Shown here one piece after another: positions 14,001-26,000 of a stretch of DNA of 64,000 bases. The notes under the pieces are model-generated. The model did not search any database, was not told the DNA's origin, and saw only the letters and a list, made by a program, of their open reading frames with translations. Positions within the stretch are counted from its first letter, which is position 1, and each line of letters opens with the position of its first letter. A program made the translations under genes and the position numbers. The DNA comes from Euglena gracilis (Eukaryota > Euglenida > Euglenophyceae > Euglenales): the NCBI GenBank assembly GCA_039621445.1, contig CP154957.1, positions 8,971,071 through 9,035,070 of the forward strand. The letters are read 5' to 3'.

Positions 14001-17000
14001 TTCGAGAGTAACCCCCCCCCCAAATAAGACCCCCAAAAATAAGACCCCAAAATAAGACCCCCCCCGCCGATTTTCAGCAAAATCCAAAACTAGACCCCCC
14101 AAAAAGGAAACCCCCTCGGGATTTTCGGGAAAAATACAAAAGTAGACCCCCCCCAAAGCTGTGAAAATGCTCCCAGAATGGGTGATTTTTTGTCATTTTT
14201 CAATTTTTGCCCATGTTGCATGTGTCAAAATTGGCATTTTCTGAGACATTTTTTGCTCATTGCCAAACATCGCCCCTTTTTGACCTATTTTTTGGACCCT
14301 CCCATGGGAATTTTTTCGGTTGAATTATTCAGCAAAATCCAAACAGTAGATGACCCCCCAAAAGTAAGACCCCTCCTTGGGATTTTCAGTAACGGACTCA
14401 AAAAGTAGACCCGGGGTCTTATTTTTGGGGAAGGTTTTGTATTCGGGCTGTTCAAGTCTGGGAGTTACAATGAGAATTATCGGCATAGATTTCCTCTGCT
14501 GTCAGAGCACAGGCAATTATTTGACCCATCACCAAGGTGTCCGTAATATCACCAAACCATTGTTTTCCAGCGGGAGCCCTCCCATCCATCCTGCTACCTA
14601 CCCCCCCCCCCGGGAAACTGTCATGCCCTGTCAGGGTCCCGCCCGGGAAACTGTCAGGGTCCGTGGTACCGGCCAGCCTGTCAGTATAGGAAGTTGTCAG
14701 GGTCCCCGGTACTGGCCAACCTGTCAGGTGACAGTTTCCCGGGGGGGGGGGGGTAGGTAGTCAAGGAAATCCCTTTTTATGGCCCAAAGCTATTCCTACT
14801 GACAGGGAAGATTCCTTCCATGGTGGCAACGGGCAGGCGTCGCCGGGGGCTCTGCTGAAGGTCTATGGGTTGAAGCGCAACCGCCGAGCCGCTGAGCTGA
14901 AGGTGATGTCTGCGGTTGAAGGGAAGAGCCCCGGAACGTACACAAAGGGCATTCAAGCGAAGCAGCATAAGAGTGAGTGACAGCGTCAGCCACATAGGAA
15001 GGACAGCAAAGAAGCCCAACTCTCTGTCAAAGGTCATATCATAAGGGTTTTTCGGTCGAAAGAAAAGATTGGCCAAACCTCCAATTGTCCTCCAACTGGG
15101 GGAGTTGTTAGACATGGGGGATAACAGCCTACCATTTAATCAAAACTGCAAAAATACCCCAGAAATTGCCAATTGACACTGCCCAAAAAAAAAGCAATTA
15201 AAAACTGCCAAAAAATGGACTTTTTGAAAATTGGGGAAAAATGAACTTTTTGAGCTGGCCACCCCTTTTCCATCCCATTTTTGCCTATTTCTGGCCCATT
15301 TTTGCACCCTCAAAGCCAAATATCTGTCAACGTGCAGCCGCCCTTTGGGCGGCTGGAAAACAAAACTCGTTGATCAGGAGAAATAATTAAAAAATTCAGC
15401 ACGAATAAACCTGCAGCACAGACAACGCCCACTTGCTCAAAAAAGCTACACCTTTTTGGTCAGAACTTATGTCCAACAACCACCCCCCACCCATTTAACC
15501 CAACAACCCCCCTCCTTTGGTGAAAGACTTTCGGCTTGTTGCCAACCCCTGGATAATTGTGCACCCTCTGCCTTCACCAACCAGGTCGGAGTGGAGTGCG
15601 GACGTCTTTCCCCAAGCTGCCTCGAGGCCGGGAAGGACAGGAGGACGGCTACTGGGGCACCGACACCTTCCGCTTCCGTGGGGACGAGTTCTCCTACGCC
15701 TTGGGCAAGGATGGTACCACGGACAGCTCCCCCTTTTTTTCACCCGCCCCAGGTTTAACAGCCTATGGCTGGAGTGGCAACGGTTTTTTTATACATTTTT
15801 ATACATACTATTTTTATATATATTTTTATATTATATATATATTATATATATTATATATAATATATATTATATATAATATTATTATATAATATATAATAAT
15901 ATATAATATTATATATAATATATAATATTACATAATATATATTATTATATATATTATTATATATATATTTTTATATTACTATTTTTTATATGTATATTAT
16001 TCTTTTTTTTGTTGGGTTAAATTTGCATTTTTGTGTCTGTTTTGGTTCATTTATTGGCGTGTTTTCCTGCGTTGCATTTCCCGAGTACCTGACGTGTTCC
16101 TTGTCTCCAGCCCACAGCATTCCCTCGCCTCAGTTCTCTGCAGCCCAGCCCCAGGAAGGAGGGGCTGGGGGAGAGGAAGAAGTTGGCCCGAGCCTCAGGC
16201 CCAGGCCACGCCTTTGCTTTGTCTCTGATGGAGGGCCCGTATCCATCACACTAAAATAGCGGCACAGCGGCACGGCACGGCACGGCACGGCGGCACAGCA
16301 TGGCACGGCGGCACAGCACAGCACGGCGGCACGGCACGGCACGGCACGGCGGCACAGCACGGCACAGCACGGCACGGCGGCACAGCACGGCACGGCGGCA
16401 CGGCGCGCACGGCACAGCATATGGCACGGCGTGGCCTGCGGGCGGTGCATCATCGAGTACCTCGGGGACTTCGCCTTCATGGCCGGCACGCTGCCGGAGC
16501 GCCGCCGGGCGGGCAAGTACCTCCGCTGGCTGCTGCGGCAGCGCGCGGGGCCCATCCGGGTGGAGGACCTGACCCTGGACCGCAAGGACGACGACGTGAA
16601 GCTGATGGACACCCAAGCCGGCGCCACATGGGGAGTTAACAGATGCTCCCATGTGAACGAATGTTGTGATATTGAATTGTGACCCTCTTTATCTCAGCAC
16701 CTCGACATACCCTGAAACAATTTATTTAACGTTTCCCCCGAAAATAGTATTCTGACTGAAATGTTGATTTGAGGGATTTGAGGGATTTGACGTTTCAGAC
16801 ATTTGTTTTATTTATTACAAAATTGCAAAAGTGTGTTTTTCATTTAGGTCTGATGAGTTCTGGCTCAAATTTGAGCTCTTTCATTATCCCACTGGGATAA
16901 TTAAAGATGTTCAGGTTCGAACTGGAAGCCCATGTGAAACCTAGAACCCCACCAAGCAATTGTGTGGATGTATTGGATCTACCTTGGCTGAGTGCCCAGG

Positions 17001-20000
17001 CGGGGGGGGGTCGGATCTGGGTGCCTTGAAGTGCCTGCCAAGGCAGGCACCCCCCCCCCCCAGGGTGGGGTCGGCACCGCCTTAAAATTCAGCCGGTTGG
17101 AGGACAGACAGGTTGGCAAATGCAGAGGGGGGGCCGGAAGCCCAGAAAAGCCCATTTTTGGGCGCTTTTTGGCCCACGACCAGGCAGGCACCAACCTGGG
17201 GAGGGGGGGGGTACCTGCCTGCCCAGGCACTCCACACACTCCGAAACCCCCGGGGTTGGTCAAATTCAGCCTGCCTCCAACCTTTTTCAATCATTTTTTC
17301 CTGTTCTTTTTTGTATAAAAAAAATGTGTGAATGTGTGAATGTGTGCCCAGTTTGGGAATCAGACTTTTTATTTATTTATTTATTTATTTATTATTTTTT
17401 TAGGATTCTATCTGCTTCCGGGAAGCAGATAGGATTCTATCTGCTTCCCCCCCAAAATGGCAATTTGTCACTTGGAATATCCATTGACCCCCCCCCCCCC
17501 CCGAAAGCCGCTTTGCACTGGCTTGTGAGGTGGCAATTTTCAGGGAGGGGTGCCAGCTGATCACGCGGACACTTTTTCGGATTTATTAGATCGGTGGGGA
17601 GAGGTTGGAAATTCCACTTCTTTTTTTTTTTGGATCTGACCACTCTTCAATGATATTGGTTTTCGCCTCCTCGAACAGCCTTCTTTTTAATTCAGAAGAC
17701 CCCCTGTGTGCACTGTGGCTGTTTGGGGTAGAGGTTTTTTTTAGTCTTGGACCCCGGGGGGGGGGTAGGGGGAGGGGTGGCCCCCCCAAGGGGATGGGAT
17801 ATCTTTTCGGCGCCGAAGGCGCCAAAATTTTTTGAAAAGGTGCTATTTTTAGCATTTTCGCGATTTTTGGCCATTTTTGGGGAAAAGTGAGTGGGTGGGG
17901 GCCCCTGCTGGGGGCCCCCTGGGGATCCCCCCTTCCCCCCCCCGTCTTAAAAAAACCCTGTTAGAGAGGGTCCTTGCTCGGGCCCGGAGCTCTCCCCACA
18001 GTTGTCCCGGGGTGGGGCTTGCCGCCATCCCGCAGGGCATCGTGGGCCACTTCATGGAGTCCAAGGGGCACGTGCTGCGCGCCATCGAGGAGGAGACCAA
18101 CACGTTCCTGTTCATGGCCCGCGAGAAGGACGGGGCCGACGTGCTCGTGCTGTGCGGGGCTGCCCAGGGCGGGGGCGGGTCGGGAACCTGAGTGCGAATG
18201 CTGTTCTGGTGGGAGTGGCGGCCACATTTTTTTAAACCACCCAGATTATCAGATGTTCACTCTGGGGGGGGGGAGGTTAGGTTGTGAATTTGTGGGGGAA
18301 AAGGTGTAGTCAATCGAAAAAAGCAGAAGAAGAGAAAACGCATGACCCATTTCGATAACCAAGGCGTGATGATAGCGCAAAGCCTCCCAATGTCCAACAA
18401 TCTGCTCAGTGATCAACCCCTCCACCCTTGGGGAGGACCTCGTTGACAAACCCCCCAATTTTTAAATATAAATATCCGTCTTTTAATTGACCACCTCCCA
18501 GAATTTGGTTGCAGCCAAGTTGCCCAACTTCCTGCAGGCCAACTTGGCGGCTCATTGGTGAACTTGGCTCTTGGACGTGTCCGCCAACTCGGTGACTGCA
18601 TGCCAACTTTCGAGGCACCCTCAACCCTGCTGCCAACAAGCTCGACCGCCGGCACGCGGAGTATGCGCTGCACCAGGCGATCAACGACTTCGAGTCTGGC
18701 ACCAGCCGGCGGGACGACGACCGCGGAATCCACGGTGCCCCTTGACCCCCCCCCCCGGCAGGGCTGTGCGCATTCGACGGTTGTAAGGCCCCCACAACTG
18801 TGCTTAATTGTTCTACCAGGGGAGTTTTGCATTTCATTGGTTTGACGCAATGGGTTCTGGACCCCACTGTTTTTCCATTGCACCCGTTGTCATTCGCTTT
18901 GTCCGCATGCTTCTTCATTGGTTTCCTTCCCTTTATCATTCACTTGGGGGGGTGCAGGTTTGGTGATTTGGATCCAGTCTCGCATCCCCAGCATTTTGCT
19001 CGATATTTTTCTCTGCCCCCTGTTTTAACTGCTGTCCCCCTTGGCTGTGTTTGTGATTTTGGGGTGCCGTGCTCACTGAGAGCCCGCAAGCCAAATACCC
19101 TCGCATTGAAGACCGTTCTCGGGATCGGTATGATGACCGTAACAGCGAGCGCAGCTACGACCGGGATTACACTCAGACTGCCTCCCGATCATTCATTTCG
19201 CAATGTGGGGATTCTGTCATTAAATGACACCTTTTGGCACTGCTCATTCCCCCCTGTTTGCAGGGAAAATCAATCTGACAATGAATTTGTTTTAAAATTC
19301 CAAAAAATGTACACAGCTGATCTGCATTGATGGTTTTTGTTCCACGATCTTCCAGACAATTGCCACCTAGGACTGCGGATGTATCCCGCATTTTTTTTGA
19401 TACATTCTCCCCACATCCACACACTACCAACCAGGGTGTAGCTTAAGAAAATTTGACCCCCCCAGGGGGGGGCCAGCAGCCTTTTTCCAACCAGCAGCCT
19501 TTTTCCAGCCCGGGACCCCCCCTCCCCCCCCCCCCGTCAACGAGATTTATTTAATTTCCAGCCGCCCTTTGGGCGGCTGGAAAGTGACGGATTTTTCGCT
19601 TTTGGGTGGGGGGGCGTTAAAAAAAGCCCTACCAACAAAACGACGTTTTGGTTAAGTTTCATTTTTTTTTGTTTTTGGGTGCATTCCTTTTGTTGGTTGT
19701 TGCTTTATGTGTTCCTCGCCGTTGGGAATTTTTTATTTCATCTTTAATCATTTTTGATTATATTTTTGATGTAATTTATCATGTACATGGCAGCCATAAC
19801 GTAAGGGCAGAGTGGGAAGAAAAATCCACCGGTGGTGGAGTTTTGTTCTATTTTCGGTGCAAAGCGCCAATTTTTTTTTGCACCAAAATTGATCCCCTAA
19901 AAGCGGGTCCAGCTGAGCCCCCCCCCCCTCCCGGGGAGGGGCTGGGGAGTGGGCGGGTCCGGACCAGGCATTATTTTTTAAGGCGAGATTTCTCAAATTT

Positions 20001-23000
20001 TTTAAGGCGTTTTTTAAGGTTTTTTAAGGCATTTTTTTCCTCAGCTAAAATGTCAGACCCCGAAGATAGAAGAAGCCTAGGGCGAAGCATGGGGATCAGG
20101 GCGGCCCATGAGGGACAGTCATTGTCAACAGACAAGCAAATGTCCTGAATAGGGTCAGAAATTTAAAGCATTGGTGCAAGAAAATTTTTTCTCAGGGAGA
20201 GTTTTTAAGGTTTTTTAAGGTCATCAAAGGGAAGAAAAACTTCCCCGGGGTGATTTTTTTACCCGCCCCCAACAAAAACGACCCCCCTATGTCCAAGGAC
20301 CACCCCCCCCCCCCCCGGTCAGAGGACATCTTTTCGGAGGTTTGCTGTTTTTTTTGCAGGTGTGTGAAAACCGGAGGTTTGCCAGCCCTGAAAGGCTTTT
20401 CTTCCGCCCTTGTCCTCTACCCTGCAGCCCATCGTCCATTAAAATGTTCCCTCTGGGGAGTTTTGTGCATTACGAGCGCTCCACCGGGGAGATAGTGCTT
20501 GCAGTTGTTGAAGGAGCTTCACCACACTCCCAACATTCCACCGTGACATTTTCGGGTGTTTGCTAGGCTGTATGATTAAGTGAAGATGGTTGATGGAATG
20601 CAGGGATTGTCGACTCGGTATCTTTTTTTTTGTGAAATCCCGCGGCGTGAAGGTACGTTTTGGGTTGCTATTTGAGGAAATATTTGTTGACAGGGCTGGA
20701 AACGGGGGGCGCGAAGCGCCGGAAAGAAAATTTTGACCTATTTGGGGGGGTTTCGGCAAACTTTTTTTTTCCCGACCCCGTGTCCAACGACCACCCCCCC
20801 CCAGGTGAGAGGACACCTTTTTGGTCACCACCCTATGTCCAACGACCGCCCCCCCTCCCCTCGGTCAGAGGACAGAGGTTACCGGTCGTTGGACATAGGG
20901 GGGGGGTAAGGTTTGTTAAGGTTTTTTAACTCGCCTTAAAAAAAATAATGCCTGGTCCGGACCCCCCCTCCCCCCAGGTCCTGAAAAATCCTCTGGGGGG
21001 TCGCTTATTTATTGCTGCCACATATTTATATATTTATTATTTATTATATTTATATTATTATATATTTATATATATATATATATATTATATGATCCTGAAT
21101 TTTAATGATAATACACAAATTATAATAATATAACAACATAACAACATAACAACATTTACGATAAGTCCTATATATTATGTACCCGCCCCCCCCTTGTCCA
21201 CCGACCACCCCTATATACCGACCACCCCCCGGTCGGGGGTTGCAGGTTGAGGGGGGTGTACGACCACCCTCCCTGGTCGGGGGTTGCAGGTGACCACCAA
21301 AATTTTTCCTCTCATGTGCTTCTTGACCAACTTTTTTCCCGTGTTTCCTGTCCATTGAGTGTTCGTCATGTTCCCTACGGGGAGTCCTGTTTTGTTTGAG
21401 TGTAGTGATGGCATTGGTCCCTCACCTAATGGGGAGAAATATTACCGTTATGAAATTGCACCTTTTTTGGCTTTTGGTTTTGTCTTGGCCCCTAGTGGTA
21501 CGACCACCCCCCGGTCGGGGGTTGCAGGTTGTGGGGGGTGTACGACCCCCCCCCCTGGTCGGGGGTTGCAGGAACCCGGTCGGTGGACAAGGGGGGGGCG
21601 GGTAATTTAATTGTAAATATTATATTATATATATTTTACAGCTGCTTGCTGATATATTTTCCAAGCCATAATGCCTGGCCTCCACCTGGTTGCCTGGCCG
21701 CCGCCTGTGAAGCGGTCTGCCCCTGACCGCCGCCGCGGGTACGATGACCGCGATCGTGACCGCGGCCGCTCCCGGTCCCGCCGCTCCGGCAAAGCTGAAG
21801 TACAACGACCGCCGCGACAGCCGCGACCGCTACGACCAGAAGGCCTGGCAGGGAGGTTCTCTTACCTCGCCCCTCCTTCTCTAAGCACCACCCCTTTTCT
21901 TAGATATGTTGGGGGGGGTAAGATGAGGATTTGTATGCTGCTGAACAGCTTTTGTGCGACAGTTTTGATATTTGATGTGTATGTATATGTACATACCAAT
22001 GTACACATACCTCCCCCCCCCCTTGTCGTTGACACGGCGTGTCGTTGACACACCCCCCGTGTCAACGACACTTTCCTGGAACATATTTTTTTCTTTTGCG
22101 TTGGCCACAGTTTCTGACAAATTTCAGCCAGGACATTTCAAAAATGGGTTGAATCTTCTTTCCAGCCATGGCTTCGAATGTCATCCCCATTCGCACCCGC
22201 CACAGTGTGGCGGACATGCATTCACGGGGTCATTCATTGTCACTGGTGCGGTCGATTTTTTTTTTTAGGTACTGTGTCGTTGACACGGCGTGTCGTTGAC
22301 ACACCCCCCGTGTCAACGACACTTTCCTGGAACATTGGCGTGTCAACGACAAGGGGGGGGGGAGGTACAAACAGACAGACAGACATGCCGATTCTTCATG
22401 AGTCGAATCCTGGCAATGTAATCTAATCACACCATGCGGACTAGAGCCAGGCATATGTGCCTTTCCACGCCACCCGACACCAGCCATTTTTTTTTGTTGG
22501 GGAACCAGTGGGGAGGATAACATTCACGCCGTGCTGGGATTGGATTGGGGCAATTCTGAGGTGTTTCTGGAGTCGACCGACGGGACAGCCGTGGCCGGCG
22601 TGACAGCCGGGACAGGTACGACAGCCGGGACCGCCGCGACAGCCGCAACCTGGGTCGTGGCGCACCGCAGCCACCGGTTTTGACAAGTGTTCGCGATCTG
22701 ATGTTCTTGTCCACATGCATGCACGTTTGTACTCACGTGCAGGTCCAGGTGGGGGACACCCCCCCCCCCCGCCTAAACCCCGCACGCCCTCCTCATACCT
22801 ACCCCCCCCCCCGGGAAACTGTCATGCCCGAGAACCTGTCAGGGTCCCGCCCGGGAAACTGTCAGGGTCCCCGGTACCGGCCAACCTGTCAGTATAGGAA
22901 GTTGTCAGGGTCCCCGGTACTAACCAACCTGTCAGGTGACAGTTTCCCGGGGGGGGGTATCGAACTCTGGTTTCAGGCCATATAGAACATGGTTTTTGAA

Positions 23001-26000
23001 GAAGAAAGTTGGGGGGGGCTTAAAAACAGTTTTAGAGGGGAGGGGTGGTCAAATATTGGTTGTCGGACCAACTAGTCGGCCCAAACACCAATGGTCGCTT
23101 GGCATGACCAACGGCAGCCAGCGACGAGTCGCCAGAGAGTGGTTGTTAGCGATCACCAAAAAGTCCATGGCCAATTTTCTGCTCGGAGCCCAAACTCTTT
23201 CCCATTTGCCATTCAAATGCTGCCCCTGGTGAAAAAAGCACAGGAGTCGTTCACAGGATGCAGCTCACGGGAGGTTGGGCTGCAGCCCGTAGTCGGCAGC
23301 GGCCCAACCAAAAAATGGTTCTGGTTGGGTAAAAAATCCTCACTGCATTACCCCGCTTTCATTTCTGTATTACCTGGCAGTTTAAATTTCAGAACAAAGG
23401 TTGGCTGAACAAAGGCTGGCCGGTGGGACGAGTATTGAAAGCTGCAACACTTGGCTCAACCCTCCCCCAAATGCTGTCCCCCTTAGGGTCTTCAATTGAG
23501 AAAAAAAATAGTACCTCAATATTCTTGGGTGCTGACCTCAATTTTCGACCGAAAAAAATGTGGTTGGTCGAAAATCAGATATTATTTTTTTCAAAACTGA
23601 CCAGAAAAATGGGGTTTTGGATCATCTGCACCCCAAATCACCCCTTTTAGTCATCTTTTTTTTTTGCACTTTTTCGCAAAAATTGACTGTTTTGGAGTGC
23701 AGATGCTCCACAAAACCCCATTTTTCTGGTCATGTGTTACTGTGATTTCCCACAAATAATACCCCCCCCCCTGGGCCGAGACTTCAGGCGAAAAAACACA
23801 TACCCGAGGGGGGGGGTATTGTTTGGGAGGGGGTGACCTTAATTTTCCCAATGCCCTTTCTCCTTAAGTGAGGGCGAAAAGGTAAAGAAGGAGTTGTTCT
23901 GTTCATGTTGTCAATATTTGTCTTTTGTCTAAGAACTCTTGAAACCATCAACAGGGGGTGATTATTGGGCCAAAAATACAGGTAAGAGGGGGTTGGTCTC
24001 ACCGGGTACCCCAAGGAGCCGCCCAACTAGGGTTAATACACACCTCGCTGAGGTTCCCCCATGTTTTTGGGTTGCTCTTTGGGTTCGCTGAATATCCTCT
24101 GGAGGGCAATGCAACAATGATGAGCGGGACAGGCCAATATCTGCAGGAGTATCTTTACCCTTACCCCCCCCCCCCCCCCCCCCGGGCAATTGACGCCCCC
24201 GGGCCATACATCTCTCTAAGGTTTTGCGAACCCCCCCGGGGGGGGGCAGCTGCAGCCAGCCCCGATTTGGGCCCAGCCCAGCCGCAGCAGCACCCCCCCC
24301 CGGGGGGGGTGCTGCTAGCCCAGCTAGCCAGCCCCTCTTTTGGGGGTCCAGCCCAAAATTTTTCGGCGCGAAGCGCCGAAATTTTTTGAAAACCTGTGTT
24401 CAAAAGTGGCCAAAAATGGGGTTTGGGGGGCGTTTGGGGCATTTTGGGGGGGTTTCAGATGCATCATTTTTTCAAAACTGTGTTTTGAAGGTCATTTTTG
24501 GGCATTTTTCCGATTTCAGTCCAGCTCGCCCCGGTTCGGGTCCAGCCGGGGTCCAGCCCCCCCCCCCCCCCGGGGGGGGGGGGGCTAGCCCCCCCAAACT
24601 TCTAGCCAGCCCCAATTTCTAGCCCAGCACCCCCCCCCCCCCGGGGTCCTTAAAGAGATGTATGGCATCCAGACCGCCCACTGGGTTGGGTGGGGGGTGT
24701 CCCCCCTCCTGGACCGGAGGGGGGGGGGTCCGGACCCCCCCACATGCCTTTAAATTGAAGCCTGCCTGAAACCCGCCCAGACCTTTTTAACAACTTCCAT
24801 TTGGGGGTCAACATGAAAAATTTTCGGTGCACGAGTTTTGTTCTTGGAAAGGCCAGGTGCGTATGGCGTTTACCTGTGGATTACCATTGGTATTTACCTG
24901 CGCCAGCGACCGGTCGCCAGTATGGCCAACAGACGCTGGCGACCACCGAAAAGCCATGGCCAAATTTTTTCTGCCAACCCCTTGGTTCTCAGGCAAATGA
25001 TTGGTGGTCGGCCGATTGCTGGTCGCTGGGGCATGGCTGATGGTCGCCAGCAACCTCCAAAAAATCCATGGCCAGTTTCCTGCACTGAGCCAAGATTTTG
25101 CATTGATATTGTGAAGCGGGAAATCAGGAGAGGGTCCAACAAACACCCCCTGTCCATACAATCACTTACCCCCCCCCCCTATGTCCACCGACCACCACCA
25201 CCTCGGTCGGAAAACACCTTTTCAGAGGTTTGCCCAGATTTTCAACCCGACGCTTCGTGCTGGGCCGAAATTTTTGCGCCCAAAGTCGGCCAAAAATTGG
25301 CCAAAATCCCATTTTTTGGCAATTTTTGGACAAAAATTTGGCAAATTTGCTCAAAATTTTCGGCACAAAGCGCCAGAAGGAAAAAAATGACTTTGGGGGG
25401 GGGGTTGGGTCCCGGGCACCCGCCGACTTTTTTTTTTGTCCAACGACCCCCCTTTTTGGCCACAACCCTATGTCCAACGACCCCCCCGGTCGGAGGACAG
25501 AGGTTACCAGTCATTGGACAAAGGGGGGGTAGTCTCTGGCTGACCTCGGGGTGACTGGTTTTTTCAGAGTGCCTGATTATTTTTTGGCCTGAACCCCCTC
25601 CCCCAGGGAAGGGTAGTGACCATACATCTCTCTAAGGTTTTGCGAACCCCCCCGGGGGGGGGTGGCTGCAGCCAGCCCCGATATGGGCCCAGCCCAGCCG
25701 CAGCAGCACCCCCCCCCGGGGGGGGGGTGCTGCTAGCCCAGCTAGCCAGCCCCTTTTTTGGGGGTCCAGCCCAAAATTTTTCGGCGCAAAGCGCCGAAAT
25801 TTTTTGAAAAATTGTGTTCAAGAGTGGCCAAAAATGGGGTTTGGGGGGCGTTTGGGGCATTTTGGGGGGGTTTCAGATGCATCATTTTTTCAAAACTGTG
25901 TTTTGAAGGTCATTTTTGGGCATTTTTCCGATTTCAGTCCAGCTCGCCCCGGTTCGGGTCCAGCCGGGGTCCAGCCCCCCCCCCCCCCCCCCCCGGGGGG

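Noticed and set aside
15704-16176. Intron 13 bounded by the direct repeat AAGGA
   Set aside because: It keeps frame, but the CAG/CTG solution gives [15 protein letters not shown], which matches the paralogous module better.
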